From Streptomyces sp. A012304 (GTDB taxonomy: Bacteria; Actinomycetota; Actinomycetes; Streptomycetales; Streptomycetaceae): a stretch of DNA of 64,000 nucleotides. Position numbers and translations under genes: made by a program. The notes below the pieces were generated by a model. It saw only the letters and a program-made list of their open reading frames with translations. It was not told the DNA's origin and did not search any database. The stretch is taken from NCBI RefSeq assembly GCF_026008495.1, contig NZ_BQUN01000103.1:181585-245584 (forward strand), in the 5' to 3' direction. Below, in pieces: positions 1-8,188 of the stretch. The number at the start of each line of letters is the position of its first letter. The stretch's first letter is position 1.

Positions 1-1
1 G

Positions 2-1567
2 GAGCGTCCCGGGAAGGCCTCGGCGCCGGAACTGCACAGCGGCCACAAGCTCGCCAGACGCTACCGCCTCGAAGACTGCGTCACCCGTCTGGACGGTTTC
101 AGCAGCTGGCGCGCGGTCGACGAGAAACTCCGTCGCGCCGTCGGCGTCCATGTCCTGCCCGCGGACCACAGCCGGGCCCGCTCCGTACTGGCTGCGGCCC
201 GTTCCTCGGCGCTGCTCGGCGATCCTCGCTTCGTCCAGGTCCTCGACGCCGTCGAGGAGAACGACCTCGTCTACGTCGTCCACGAATGGCTGCCCGACGC
301 CACCGAGCTGACCACGCTCCTCGCCTCCGGGCCGCTGGAGCCGCACGACGCCTACCAGATGGTCAGCCAGATCGCCTCGGCCATGGCCGCCGCCCACCGT
401 GAGGGCCTCGCCCACCTGCGGCTCAACCCCAACGCGGTGCTGCGCACCTCCACCGGCCAGTGGCGCATCCGCGGTCTCGCCGTGAACGCGGCGCTGCGCG
501 GCATCGCCTCCGACCGGCCCCAGCGCACCGACACCGAGGCGATCGGCGCCCTGCTGTACGCGGCTCTCACCCAGCGCTGGCCGTACGAGAACGACGCCTA
601 CGGCCTGTCCGGGCTGCCCAAGGACATCGGGCTGATCCCGCCCGACCAGGTTCGGGCCGGCGTCCACCGGGGCCTGTCGGAGCTGACCATGCGTGCCCTG
701 GTCAACGACGGCGCGACCGCCTCCCGGCACGAGGCCGCCTGCACCACTCCGGAGGAGCTGGTGAAGGCGATCGGTGAGATGCCCCGCATCCGCCCGCCGG
801 AGCCCGCGTTCGCCGCGCCGCCGGAGTACCAGCGCACCACCTACCAGCAGGGCACCTACGGCCGTCCCGCGCCGCACCCGGGCATCACCCAGCCGGTGCA
901 GGCCCCGCCGCCCCCGCTGCAGAGCCGTACCGGCAGGGCCCTCAAGTGGGCGGTCTCGGCCCTGCTGATCGCGGCGCTCGGACTGGGCAGCTGGCAGCTC
1001 GCGGACGCCCTGATGGAGCAGGGCAAGTCCGACGACAGCAACCAGACGCAGACGACGGACGAGGGCGACAAGAACACCGGGGAGCCTCGGCCCGCCAAGC
1101 AGCTGAAGATCCAGGATGCCGTCGAGTACGTCGTGAGCGGCAGCGCCCAGCACCCCGAGGACGTCGGCGAGACATACGACGGTGACAGCTCGACGTACTG
1201 GCGGACCGCCAGCTTCAGGGACGGTCCGGTGCTGGCGCCGTACAAGCCCGGCGTCGGCATCGTCTACGACCTCGGCTCGGCACAGACGGTGTCCACCGCC
1301 GCCATAGGGCTGTACCACGGCGGCGATCACACGACCGTGAATCTGTACGCGTCGGACTCACTGAGGCCGTCCCCAGGCGACCTGAAGTCCATGCAGAAGA
1401 TCGGTACCGTCACGACATCCGGAACGACCGCCACGGTGAAGGTCACCAAGAAGGTGAAGACGCAGTACGTGCTCGTGTGGCTCACTGCGCTGCCCCACGC
1501 GCCCGGCGACCAGTACAGCGACCCCGGCTACAAGCAGGCCATCACCGACGTGAAGTTCACCGGCTGA
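2..1567 (+). CDS. Pseudokinase membrane protein, C-terminal part (5' end outside window)
   Basis: The reading frame is open from the first bases and ends with TGA, so about 521 residues of a longer protein are present. The N-terminal half resembles a protein kinase fold but I see no HRD or DFG catalytic motifs, so it is probably a pseudokinase. A proline-rich linker is followed by one membrane segment (around bases 940-1020) and an outside C-terminal domain with a DSSTYWRT motif typical of discoidin/galactose-binding-like folds. In mycobacteria this pseudokinase-TM-sugar-binding-like arrangement is the C-terminal half of MviN (MurJ). In Streptomyces it is usually a separate gene just downstream of murJ; whether that holds here cannot be seen. 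Its likely role, by inference, is phospho-dependent control of lipid II flipping with FhaA and PknB, both encoded later in this window. Confidence 0.85.
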   Translation, partial: ERPGKASAPELHSGHKLARRYRLEDCVTRLDGFSSWRAVDEKLRRAVGVHVLPADHSRARSVLAAARSSALLGDPRFVQVLDAVEENDLVYVVHEWLPDATELTTLLASGPLEPHDAYQMVSQIASAMAAAHREGLAHLRLNPNAVLRTSTGQWRIRGLAVNAALRGIASDRPQRTDTEAIGALLYAALTQRWPYENDAYGLSGLPKDIGLIPPDQVRAGVHRGLSELTMRALVNDGATASRHEAACTTPEELVKAIGEMPRIRPPEPAFAAPPEYQRTTYQQGTYGRPAPHPGITQPVQAPPPPLQSRTGRALKWAVSALLIAALGLGSWQLADALMEQGKSDDSNQTQTTDEGDKNTGEPRPAKQLKIQDAVEYVVSGSAQHPEDVGETYDGDSSTYWRTASFRDGPVLAPYKPGVGIVYDLGSAQTVSTAAIGLYHGGDHTTVNLYASDSLRPSPGDLKSMQKIGTVTTSGTTATVKVTKKVKTQYVLVWLTALPHAPGDQYSDPGYKQAITDVKFTG

Positions 1568-1594
1568 CGTCTTGTCTCTGGGGGAGGAGGTCCG

Positions 1595-2320
1595 ATGGCG
1601 GAAGGCGCCGGATACGACGGGGTGAGCGATCAGGACCTCCTCGCCCGCCATGTGGAGGGAGACCCCGACGCCTTCGGTGAGCTCGTTCGCCGCCACCGCG
1701 ACCGGCTGTGGGCGGTGGCGCTGCGCACGCTCGGCGATCGTGAGGAGGCCGCCGACGCCGTCCAGGACGCCCTGGTCTCCGCCTACCGTGCCGCCCACAC
1801 CTTTCGCGGCCAGTCCGCCGTCACCACCTGGCTGCATCGCATCACCGTGAACGCCTGCCTGGACCGGGCGCGCAAAGCGGCCTCCCGCAAGACCTCGCCC
1901 GTCAACGACACCGAGCGCCTGGAGCAGCTGCTCGAGCCTCATGAGTCGGCTTCGGCGCCGGCCGAGCGCAATGATCTGCACCGCCAGCTCATCGAGGCGC
2001 TCGCGACGCTCCCGCCGGACCAGCGCGCCGCGCTCGTCCTGGTCGACATGCAGGGCTATCCCGTCGCCGAGGCAGCCCGTGTGCTCGACGTGCCGAGCGG
2101 GACGGTGAAGAGCCGGTGCGCCCGTGGCCGGGCCAGACTCCTTCCTCTGCTCACCCATCTACGACCGGGCAGACCCGGGGAGGCGAGAGAGGGTGGGTCA
2201 GGACGGAACCGGACGCAGGGGACATCCGTCCCACCCGCAGCGGGGCCTCCTGATGAGGGTCCGGACGGCGCCGGTACCGGCGATTCAGCTGCTGTGAAGG
2301 GCGGAGGTGGGCGAGCGTGA
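1595..2320 (+). CDS. sigM: ECF sigma factor SigM/SigT
   Basis: Extracytoplasmic-function RNA polymerase sigma factor of 241 residues. Region 2 (about residues 20-90) contains RRHRDRLWAVALRTLG and the helix DREEAADAVQDALV. Region 4 (about 125-185) contains LPPDQRAALVLVDMQGY and a recognition helix ending GTVKSRCARGRARL. The C-terminal 50 residues are low-complexity. ATG at 1595 has GGGGGAGGAGG just upstream. It lies 27 bases after the pseudokinase gene, so it may be co-transcribed with it, and its stop overlaps the start of the anti-sigma gene. Position beside trxBA matches mycobacterial sigM and S. coelicolor sigT (SCO3892 from memory), which has been linked to stress-dependent development. 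Confidence 0.93.
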   Translation: MAEGAGYDGVSDQDLLARHVEGDPDAFGELVRRHRDRLWAVALRTLGDREEAADAVQDALVSAYRAAHTFRGQSAVTTWLHRITVNACLDRARKAASRKTSPVNDTERLEQLLEPHESASAPAERNDLHRQLIEALATLPPDQRAALVLVDMQGYPVAEAARVLDVPSGTVKSRCARGRARLLPLLTHLRPGRPGEAREGGSGRNRTQGTSVPPAAGPPDEGPDGAGTGDSAAVKGGGGRA

Positions 2321-3234
2321 CATCGACGACGGACACGACCGGGCACCCGGACGTCACGGAGATCTCCGACCTCACCGAGGGCCTGCTGCCCCCGTCCCGG
2401 AGCGCCGAGGTACGTCGGCACCTCGACACATGCGAGCTGTGTGCGGACGTCCACGCGTCCCTGGAGGAGATCCGAGGGCTGCTGGGCAGCACTCCCGGCC
2501 CGCCCCGCATGCCGGACGACGTCGCCCGCCGTATCGATGCCGCACTCGCGGCCGAGGCCCTGCTGCACGCCACGACAACGGAGAGCACCGAGGACGCCGA
2601 CACAGCCGAGCCCGACATGGTGTCCGCATCCGTGGCGGAGCCAAGCCCCGACACCCATGTTTCACGTGAAACACCGACCGCACCGGCTCGTCCCGCCGGT
2701 CGGGCTCGCACCGCCACCACCGGCCCCGGCCGCAAGGAACGCAAACGCGGTGGGCGTCGCAGGGCAGCCGTACTCGGTACCGTCTTCGCCGCCGCCGCGC
2801 TGGGACTGGGCTCGGTCCTGGTGACCTCGCTGACCGGCGGCGGGGGCACCTCGGCGGAGGGGGGGCACACCACCGCTGCGGACACCTTCTCCGAGAGCAA
2901 GCTGGAGCAGCAGGTCGCGGATCTCCTCACCAAGGCCCAGGACTCCCACTCCGCGAGCACTCCCGGGATAGAAGGCAAGACCGCTGACGACGGCCCTCAG
3001 ATCTTCCGGCACCAGGAGATCCCCGGGTGCGTCCAGAAGGGCATCGACAGCAGCTCCGAGGCCCTCGCCACCGAGGAGGGCACGTACCACGGCAAGGACG
3101 CCCTGCTCGTCGTCCTGCCCGACAGCTCCGACACCACCCGGGTCACCGTCTATCTCATGGACGCGACCTGTGTGAAGCAGTCGTCCGCCGGCCCCGCCAA
3201 GATCCTCCTCAAGGATTCCTACACCCGTCGCTGA
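2317..3234 (+). CDS. Zinc-type transmembrane anti-sigma factor (RstA/RsmA-like)
   Basis: Likely anti-sigma factor for the preceding sigma factor, with which its GTG start overlaps by four bases (GTGA), implying translational coupling. The N-terminal anti-sigma domain has the ZAS signature H35-x3-C39-x2-C42 (HLDTCELC). A linker is followed by an Arg-rich stop and one membrane helix at about residues 147-172; the roughly 130-residue C-terminus would be outside. A perfect parS site lies inside the gene and is read as VSRET in the linker between the two domains. In S. coelicolor the cognate protein is called RstA. Function is inferred from the motif and the gene pair. Confidence 0.87.
   Translation: MTSTTDTTGHPDVTEISDLTEGLLPPSRSAEVRRHLDTCELCADVHASLEEIRGLLGSTPGPPRMPDDVARRIDAALAAEALLHATTTESTEDADTAEPDMVSASVAEPSPDTHVSRETPTAPARPAGRARTATTGPGRKERKRGGRRRAAVLGTVFAAAALGLGSVLVTSLTGGGGTSAEGGHTTAADTFSESKLEQQVADLLTKAQDSHSASTPGIEGKTADDGPQIFRHQEIPGCVQKGIDSSSEALATEEGTYHGKDALLVVLPDSSDTTRVTVYLMDATCVKQSSAGPAKILLKDSYTRR
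2658..2673. promoter_or_regulatory. parS site inside the anti-sigma gene
   Basis: Perfect palindromic ParB-binding site, core GTTTCACGTGAAAC at 2659-2672 with flanking T and A. It is read in frame as codons for VSRET. Confidence 0.95.
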
Positions 3235-3305
3235 CGGCTCGGGCTTGGTCCTCGTCTCGCGTGGTATCCCCTACGGTGTCCACCCTCCGTGTGCCCTGAC
3301 ACACC

Positions 3306-3332
3306 GGGAATGCACGCCCCTTAGGATCCGTT
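3306..3332 (+). promoter_or_regulatory. SigR-type promoter of trxBA
   Basis: GGGAAT at 3306-3311, an 18-base spacer and GTT at 3330-3332. This matches the thiol-oxidative-stress sigma factor SigR consensus (GGAAT-N18-GTT). trxBA is an established SigR target in S. coelicolor, so the assignment fits sequence and context. The predicted transcript would begin about 60 bases before the trxB start. Confidence 0.85.
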
Positions 3333-3401
3333 GGGTGGGGTGAGAGTTCAGAGAAGCTCCCACCGGTCGAACGACGCAGACCAGAGACGAGGAATCAAGC
3401 C

Positions 3402-4370
3402 GTGAGCGACGTCCGTAACGTGATCATCATCGGATCCGGGCCCGCCGGCTACACGGCGGCGCTGTACACCGCGCGCGCGTCGCTGAAGCCGCTGGTGTTC
3501 GAAGGCGCCGTCACCGCGGGCGGCGCGCTGATGAACACGACCGAGGTGGAGAACTTCCCCGGCTTCCAGGACGGCATCATGGGCCCCGAGCTCATGGACA
3601 ACATGCGTGGCCAGGCCGAGCGCTTCGGTGCCGAGCTCGTCCCGGACGACATCGTCTCCGTCGACCTCTCCGGCGAGATCAAGACCGTCACGGACACCGC
3701 CGGCACGGTCCACCGCGCCAAGGCCGTCATCGTCGCCACCGGCTCGCAGCACCGCAAGCTCGGTCTGCCGAACGAGGACGCCCTCTCCGGCCGCGGTGTC
3801 TCGTGGTGCGCCACCTGTGACGGCTTCTTCTTCAAGGACCAGGACATCGCTGTGATCGGCGGCGGCGACACCGCCATGGAGGAGGCCACCTTCCTCTCGC
3901 GCTTCGCCAAGTCCGTGACGATCGTCCACCGCCGGGACACCCTGCGCGCCTCCAAGGCGATGCAGGAGCGCGCCTTCGCCGACCCGAAGATCAAGTTCAT
4001 CTGGGACAGCGAGGTCGCCGAGATCCAGGGCGACCCGAAGCTGGCCGGTCTGAAGCTGCGCAACCTCAAGACCGGGGAGCTCTCCGACCTGCCGGTGACC
4101 GGCCTGTTCATCGCGATCGGCCACGACCCGCGCACCGAGCTCTTCAAGGGCCAGCTCGACCTGGACGAGGAGGGCTACCTGAAGGTGGCCGCGCCCTCCA
4201 CCCGGACGAACGTGACCGGTGTCTTCGCCGCCGGTGATGTGGTCGACCACACCTACCGCCAGGCGATCACCGCCGCCGGCACCGGCTGCTCCGCCGCTCT
4301 CGACGCCGAGCGCTTCCTCGCCGCCCTCGCGGACGAGGAGCAGGCGGAGCCCGAGAAGACCGCCGTCTGA
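3402..4370 (+). CDS. trxB: Thioredoxin-disulfide reductase
   Basis: Cytoplasmic FAD/NADPH flavoenzyme of 322 residues that reduces thioredoxin. The FAD-binding GSGPAGYTAALY lies near the N-terminus, the redox-active CATCDG is at residues 136-141, the NADPH-binding GGGDTAMEEATFL follows, and the closing FAD motif TGVFAAGDV is near the C-terminus. Length is normal for the family. GTG at 3402 is preceded by GAGGAA. It lies 43 bases before trxA with no terminator between, so the two form a redox operon driven by the upstream SigR-type promoter. Confidence 0.97.
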   Translation: MSDVRNVIIIGSGPAGYTAALYTARASLKPLVFEGAVTAGGALMNTTEVENFPGFQDGIMGPELMDNMRGQAERFGAELVPDDIVSVDLSGEIKTVTDTAGTVHRAKAVIVATGSQHRKLGLPNEDALSGRGVSWCATCDGFFFKDQDIAVIGGGDTAMEEATFLSRFAKSVTIVHRRDTLRASKAMQERAFADPKIKFIWDSEVAEIQGDPKLAGLKLRNLKTGELSDLPVTGLFIAIGHDPRTELFKGQLDLDEEGYLKVAAPSTRTNVTGVFAAGDVVDHTYRQAITAAGTGCSAALDAERFLAALADEEQAEPEKTAV

Positions 4371-4413
4371 CCCTCTCCCGCCCCACCGCACCCATCAGTT
4401 AAAGGAGCCCGCC

Positions 4414-4743
4414 GTGGCCGACCTCAAGAACGTGACCGACGACTCCTTCGAGCAGGACGTCCTCAAGAGCGACAAGCCCGTCCTGGTGGACTTCTGGGCT
4501 GCCTGGTGCGGTCCGTGCCGCCAGATCGCTCCGTCCCTCGAGGCGATCGCCAACGAGTACGGCGACAAGATCGAGGTCGTCAAGCTCAACATCGACGAGA
4601 ACCCGGGTACGGCCGCCAAGTACGGCGTCATGTCCATCCCGACGCTGAACGTCTACCAGAACGGTGAGGTCGCCAAGACCATCGTTGGCGCCAAGCCGAA
4701 GGCCGCGATCGTCCGCGACCTCGAGGACTTCATCGCCGAGTGA
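4414..4743 (+). CDS. trxA: Thioredoxin
   Basis: A 109-residue cytoplasmic thioredoxin with the active site W31-CGPC (C32 and C35) after VLVDFWAA and the cis-proline motif SIPTLNVY. The GTG at 4414 follows AAAGGAG, giving the standard-length protein; the same frame is open upstream but overlaps trxB and lacks a better start. A strong hairpin follows the stop, and a parS site sits immediately after it. Confidence 0.97.
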   Translation: MADLKNVTDDSFEQDVLKSDKPVLVDFWAAWCGPCRQIAPSLEAIANEYGDKIEVVKLNIDENPGTAAKYGVMSIPTLNVYQNGEVAKTIVGAKPKAAIVRDLEDFIAE

Positions 4744-4759
4744 CGTTTCACGTGAAACA
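4744..4759. promoter_or_regulatory. parS site after trxA
   Basis: Perfect ParB-binding core GTTTCACGTGAAAC at 4745-4758, starting two bases after the trxA stop and before its terminator hairpin. Confidence 0.95.
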
Positions 4760-4793
4760 CGAATGGGTCAGCCCGGAAGGGCTGGCCCATTCG
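4760..4793. terminator. Bidirectional terminator between trxA and the GNAT gene
   Basis: A 15-base stem (4760-4774 with 4779-4793, one wobble pair) with a GGAA loop, followed by TTTG on the plus strand. The convergent GNAT gene ends at 4810, so one hairpin may serve both. Confidence 0.85.
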
Positions 4794-4809
4794 TTTGTCG
4801 CCGAGCGGC

Positions 4810-5427
4810 TCACAGCGGTCGTAGCGCCGGCTCCTTCTGCACGGCTCCCAGGAGTCGGTCGAGCGCCATCTCCACGTCTTCCTTCCAGGAAAGCGTGGTG
4901 CGCAGCTCCAGCCTCAACCGAGGGTGGGTGGGATGCGGGCGAACGGTTTTGAAGCCCACCGCCAGCAGATGGTCGGCTGGGAGAAGACACGCCGGCTCCT
5001 TCCAGCGGGCGTCCCCGAACGCCTCGATCGCCTTGAAGCCTCGGCGCAGCAGATCCTTGGCGACCGTCTGGACCATCACCCGGCCGAGTCCCTGGCCCTG
5101 GTAGCCCGGCATGATGAACGCGGTCATCAACTGCACCGCGTCGGGTGACACCGGGCTCGTGGGGAACGCCGTCGAGCGGGGGACGTACGCGGGCGGTGCG
5201 TACAGCACGAAGCCCACCGGGACGTCATCGACATAGACCACCCGGCCGCAAGATCCCCAGTCGAGCAGGACCGCCGAGATCCAGGCCTCCTTCTCCATGG
5301 CGGCCGTGCCCGCTCTTACCGCGGCCTCACTGCTGACGGGGTCCAGCTCCCAGAAGACGCACGAGCGGCAGCGCTGGGGAAGGTCCTGAAGGTTGTCCAG
5401 CGTGAGCGGTACGAGCCGACGCCCCAT
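4810..5427 (-). CDS. GNAT family N-acetyltransferase
   Basis: A 205-residue acetyltransferase of unknown substrate, conserved next to parB in Streptomyces. The acetyl-CoA-binding segment MPGYQGQGLGRVMVQTV (Q/R-x-x-G-x-G/A type) is near residues 110-126, preceded by the beta strand VGFVLYAPPAY. The start region, with a CRSCVFWELDP stretch, looks conserved. ATG at 5427 has GAGGAA upstream. Its 5' end overlaps by 112 bases a possible small ORF in another frame. It is separated from parB by a strong terminator, so it is probably its own unit. Confidence 0.88.
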   Translation of the reverse strand: MGRRLVPLTLDNLQDLPQRCRSCVFWELDPVSSEAAVRAGTAAMEKEAWISAVLLDWGSCGRVVYVDDVPVGFVLYAPPAYVPRSTAFPTSPVSPDAVQLMTAFIMPGYQGQGLGRVMVQTVAKDLLRRGFKAIEAFGDARWKEPACLLPADHLLAVGFKTVRPHPTHPRLRLELRTTLSWKEDVEMALDRLLGAVQKEPALRPL

Positions 5428-5573
5428 GAAGGCTGTTCCTCGCTTCCTTCGCCCGCAGCGTCGCGAGCGGCTGTCAGAGCATTACGTTCTCTGAGCAGAC
5501 TGCCGACGAAGCCGCCGACCGCGCCCAGTCCCAGTCCCACGCTCACCAGTCCGGTCCGGCTCATCGTTCGCAT
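5316..5573 (-). CDS. Possible small membrane protein overlapping the GNAT start
   Basis: An 85-residue ORF with ATG at 5573 preceded at good spacing by AGGGGGAGG, a stronger ribosome site than the GNAT gene has. Residues 1-30 contain a glycine-rich hydrophobic stretch (LVSVGLGLGAVGGFVGSLL) that could anchor it in the membrane. After about residue 50 it overlaps the GNAT frame and becomes Arg/Ser-rich, as expected for a shadow frame. It may be a real short peptide with an accidental tail, a leader coupled to the GNAT gene, or not translated. No family recognised. Confidence 0.4.
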   Translation of the reverse strand: MRTMSRTGLVSVGLGLGAVGGFVGSLLRERNALTAARDAAGEGSEEQPSWGVGSYRSRWTTFRTFPSAAARASSGSWTPSAVRPR

Positions 5574-5671
5574 GACCCCCGCCTCCCCCTCAGAGGTGCC
5601 TGGTGGATGCGCCATACCCCAACGCATCGTATCCACGATGGGATTCCATCGACACCGCCTGAAAGCAAAGA

Positions 5672-5709
5672 GCGGGGCGTGTCCCGGTACACCCCGGGAC
5701 ACGCCCCGC
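5672..5709 (-). terminator. Terminator of the parAB operon
   Basis: A 16-base perfect stem (5672-5687 with 5694-5709) just beyond the parB stop codon. On the minus strand it is followed by a T-rich run (TCTTTGCTTTC). Confidence 0.9.
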
Positions 5710-5752
5710 CCTCATGATCCGCTGCGTTCAACAGCCCTGGACTCGGGGCGGC

Positions 5753-6853
5753 TCAGCCGTCCACCTCCGCCGAGTCACCCTCGATAAGACCCTTCTGCAG
5801 AACGGGTCCCTCACCTGGGGCGAGCGAGTCGAGGATCCGCTCCAGGTCCTCCATCGAGGCGAACTCGACGGTGATCTTCCCCTTCTTCTGCCCCAGGTCG
5901 ACCTTCACTCGCGTCTCGAAGCGGTCCGAGAGCCGGGTGGCGAGGTCGGACAGCGCCGGTGAGACCCGGCCACCGGCACGCGGGCCCTTGGCACGCTGAG
6001 TCGTCTGCGGACGCGAGCCCATGAGGGTCACGATCTCCTCGACGGCCCGCACCGACAGCCCTTCGGCCACGATCCGGTGAGCCAGCCGGTCCTGCTCCTC
6101 CGAGTCCTCGACGGACAGCAGCGCCCGGGCGTGGCCGGCCGAGAGAACCCCGGCGGCGACCCGCCGCTGCACCGCCGGCGAAAGCTTCAGCAGACGCAGG
6201 GTGTTGGAGACCTGCGGCCGGGACCGGCCGATGCGGTCCGCCAACTGGTCGTGCGTGCAGTTGAAGTCCTTCAGCAACTGGTCGTAGGCGGCGGCCTCTT
6301 CCAGCGGGTTCAGCTGCGCCCGGTGCAGGTTCTCCAGGAGCGCGTCCAGAAGGAGCTTCTCGTCCTCCGTCGCCCGCACGATCGCCGGGATGGCCTCCAG
6401 GCCGGCCTCGCGGCAGGCCCGCCAGCGCCGCTCACCCATGATCAGCTCATAGCGGCCGGGACCGAGCTGCCGTACGACGACGGGCTGGAGAAGGCCGACT
6501 TCCTTGATTGAGGTGATCAGCTCCTGCAGCGCGTCCTCGTCGAAGACCTCGCGCGGCTGGCGTGGGTTCGGCGTGATGGCGTCCAGGGGGATCTCGGCGA
6601 AGTGGGCGCCCATGGGTGGCGCGGGCACTTCCGAGGCACCGCTCGCCGACAGGTCCTCGGTTTCACGTGAAACAGGCGGCAGCGTGGCCACCTTCGCCGC
6701 GGCTACACCGCGGTCGGTTGTCAGGACCGGGACGGCCGCCGGTGACGTGGAAGCCACGCTTCCCACCGCAGTCGACGCCGGCGTCTTCTCCGTCGGGGCC
6801 GCAGGGATCAGTGCGCCAAGGCCACGGCCCAACCCCCTCCGTCGCTCACTCAC
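5753..6853 (-). CDS. parB: Chromosome-partitioning protein ParB
   Basis: A 366-residue CTPase/DNA clamp that loads at parS and organises the oriC region, notably during sporulation septation. Order: a basic start (RRRGLGRGLGALIP), a variable linker, the ParB/Srx domain with GERRWRA (about residues 138-144), the HTH parS-reading segment (TRDQL-like, LADRIGRSRPQVSNTLRLL), and a C-terminal dimerisation domain ending near LEQRKGKITVEFAS-like sequence. A parS site lies inside the linker and is read as VSRET. Its ATG overlaps the parA stop by four bases. Confidence 0.97.
   Translation of the reverse strand: MSERRRGLGRGLGALIPAAPTEKTPASTAVGSVASTSPAAVPVLTTDRGVAAAKVATLPPVSRETEDLSASGASEVPAPPMGAHFAEIPLDAITPNPRQPREVFDEDALQELITSIKEVGLLQPVVVRQLGPGRYELIMGERRWRACREAGLEAIPAIVRATEDEKLLLDALLENLHRAQLNPLEEAAAYDQLLKDFNCTHDQLADRIGRSRPQVSNTLRLLKLSPAVQRRVAAGVLSAGHARALLSVEDSEEQDRLAHRIVAEGLSVRAVEEIVTLMGSRPQTTQRAKGPRAGGRVSPALSDLATRLSDRFETRVKVDLGQKKGKITVEFASMEDLERILDSLAPGEGPVLQKGLIEGDSAEVDG
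6660..6673. promoter_or_regulatory. parS site inside parB
   Basis: Perfect GTTTCACGTGAAAC in the N-terminal linker of parB, in frame as VSRET. Confidence 0.95.
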
Positions 6854-7923
6854 TGGATCCCCTCCACCATGTTCGGGTTGTGCTGTGCGCCGATGTGGGC
6901 GTGGGTGGGGTCATAGCTGACCTCGACGCCCTTCAGCGCGATCTCTCGGGCCGCCTCAAGATAGGAGAGGGCGCCGCTCGATCCAGGATCGTAGGTCAGC
7001 ACCGTCTGCCCATAGCTCGGCGCCTCGGAGATACGGACCGAGCGGGGAATGCTCGTCCGCAGCACCTCGTCACCGAAGTGGGTGCGCACCTCCTCCGCGA
7101 CCTGCGACGCGAGGCGCGTCCGGCCGTCGTACATGGTGAGCAGGATGGTCGACACATGCAGGGCGGGGTTGAGGTGCCCCCGCACCAGGTCGACGTTGCG
7201 CAGCAGCTGCCCAAGGCCCTCCAGTGCGTAGTACTCGCACTGGATCGGGATGAGGACCTCCTGGCCAGCGACCAGCGCGTTGACGGTCAGCAGGCCGAGG
7301 GAGGGCGGGCAGTCGATGAGGATGTAGTCCAGCGGCTGCTCGTAGGCCTGGATGGCTCGCTGCAGTCGGCTCTCGCGTGCCACGAGGGAGACCAGCTCGA
7401 TCTCCGCACCGGCGAGATCGATGGTGGCGGGGGCACAGAAGAGGCCCTCGACATCGGGAACCGGCTGAACCACTTCCGCGAGCGGGCGGCTCTCCACCAA
7501 CACGTCATAGATGGACGGGACTTCGGCGTGGTGGTCGATCCCCAGAGCGGTGGACGCATTGCCCTGGGGGTCAAGGTCGATCACCAGGACACGGCCGCCG
7601 TGCAGGGCCAGGGATGCGGCAAGGTTGACGGTCGTCGTCGTCTTGCCTACGCCGCCCTTCTGGTTGGCGACCACGATGATGCGGGTCTGCTCGGGACGTG
7701 GCAGACCCTCGCCGGCGCGGCCCAGAGCCTCCACCGCCAGTTGGGCCGCACGACCGATCGGGGTGTCGTCCATCGGGGGCGGTGTTTCACGTGAAACATC
7801 CTCCCCCAACGGCTCGGTACGGGGACCGGGGACCGGGTCGGTCATCGGTCCCGCGATGTTGGCGTCGGACCGCAAGGATTCACTCTCCTCGACTTCAAGC
7901 TCGCAATGAACAGAGCCTGCCAT
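6850..7923 (-). CDS. parA: Chromosome-partitioning ATPase ParA
   Basis: A deviant-Walker ATPase that positions ParB-origin complexes at the hyphal tip and along sporulating hyphae. KGGVGKTTTTVNLA lies near residues 86-99, followed by VLVIDLDPQGNAS and LIDCPPSLG. I chose ATG at 7923 (357 residues) because it gives the length I recall for S. coelicolor ParA. The frame stays open to 8316, but that extension would swallow a parS site and two DnaA boxes that look like promoter-region elements. A later ATG at about 7845 is possible. A parS site in the N-terminal tail is read as VSRET. Confidence 0.95.
   Translation of the reverse strand: MAGSVHCELEVEESESLRSDANIAGPMTDPVPGPRTEPLGEDVSRETPPPMDDTPIGRAAQLAVEALGRAGEGLPRPEQTRIIVVANQKGGVGKTTTTVNLAASLALHGGRVLVIDLDPQGNASTALGIDHHAEVPSIYDVLVESRPLAEVVQPVPDVEGLFCAPATIDLAGAEIELVSLVARESRLQRAIQAYEQPLDYILIDCPPSLGLLTVNALVAGQEVLIPIQCEYYALEGLGQLLRNVDLVRGHLNPALHVSTILLTMYDGRTRLASQVAEEVRTHFGDEVLRTSIPRSVRISEAPSYGQTVLTYDPGSSGALSYLEAAREIALKGVEVSYDPTHAHIGAQHNPNMVEGIQ
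7783..7798. promoter_or_regulatory. parS site inside parA
   Basis: Perfect TGTTTCACGTGAAACA, read in frame as DVSRET upstream of the ATPase domain. Confidence 0.95.
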
Positions 7924-7959
7924 GTCTTCGGGGTCATGAACCAGTGAGGCCTGGGGTTC

Positions 7960-7986
7960 TGTGGAGAAATCCACCTCTGTGGACAA
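7960..7986. promoter_or_regulatory. DnaA boxes upstream of parA
   Basis: A perfect DnaA box TGTGGACAA at 7978-7986 and a one-mismatch box TGTGGAGAA at 7960-7968, 37 and more bases upstream of the parA start. Both read in the same orientation. They may couple parAB transcription to DnaA or form part of a titration set. Confidence 0.65.
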
Positions 7987-8081
7987 CTCCGCCCCCTTGG
8001 CGAGGGAACCGAGCGGCTTTCGCCCGCGGGGTGCGGCCGCAGCGCGGCCCCGACTGATGATGCCGTGCAGCAGTGAGCGAC

Positions 8082-8095
8082 GTTTCACGTGAAAC
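8082..8095. promoter_or_regulatory. parS site upstream of parA
   Basis: Perfect GTTTCACGTGAAAC in the gap between rsmG and parA, about 160 bases upstream of the parA start. It may allow ParB autoregulation of parAB. Confidence 0.95.
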
Positions 8096-8188
8096 ACGAT
8101 GCACAGCACCCGGGGCCGAACTGTCGCGACACTCCGTCTTGCGTAGGTTGGGCAGCTTGTGCGGAGTACGGTCGGCCTTCCGGCCGGA

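Noticed and set aside
4219..4413. N-terminal extension of thioredoxin into trxB
   Set aside because: Ser/Pro/Arg-rich shadow; the GTG at 4414 with AAAGGAG gives the normal protein.
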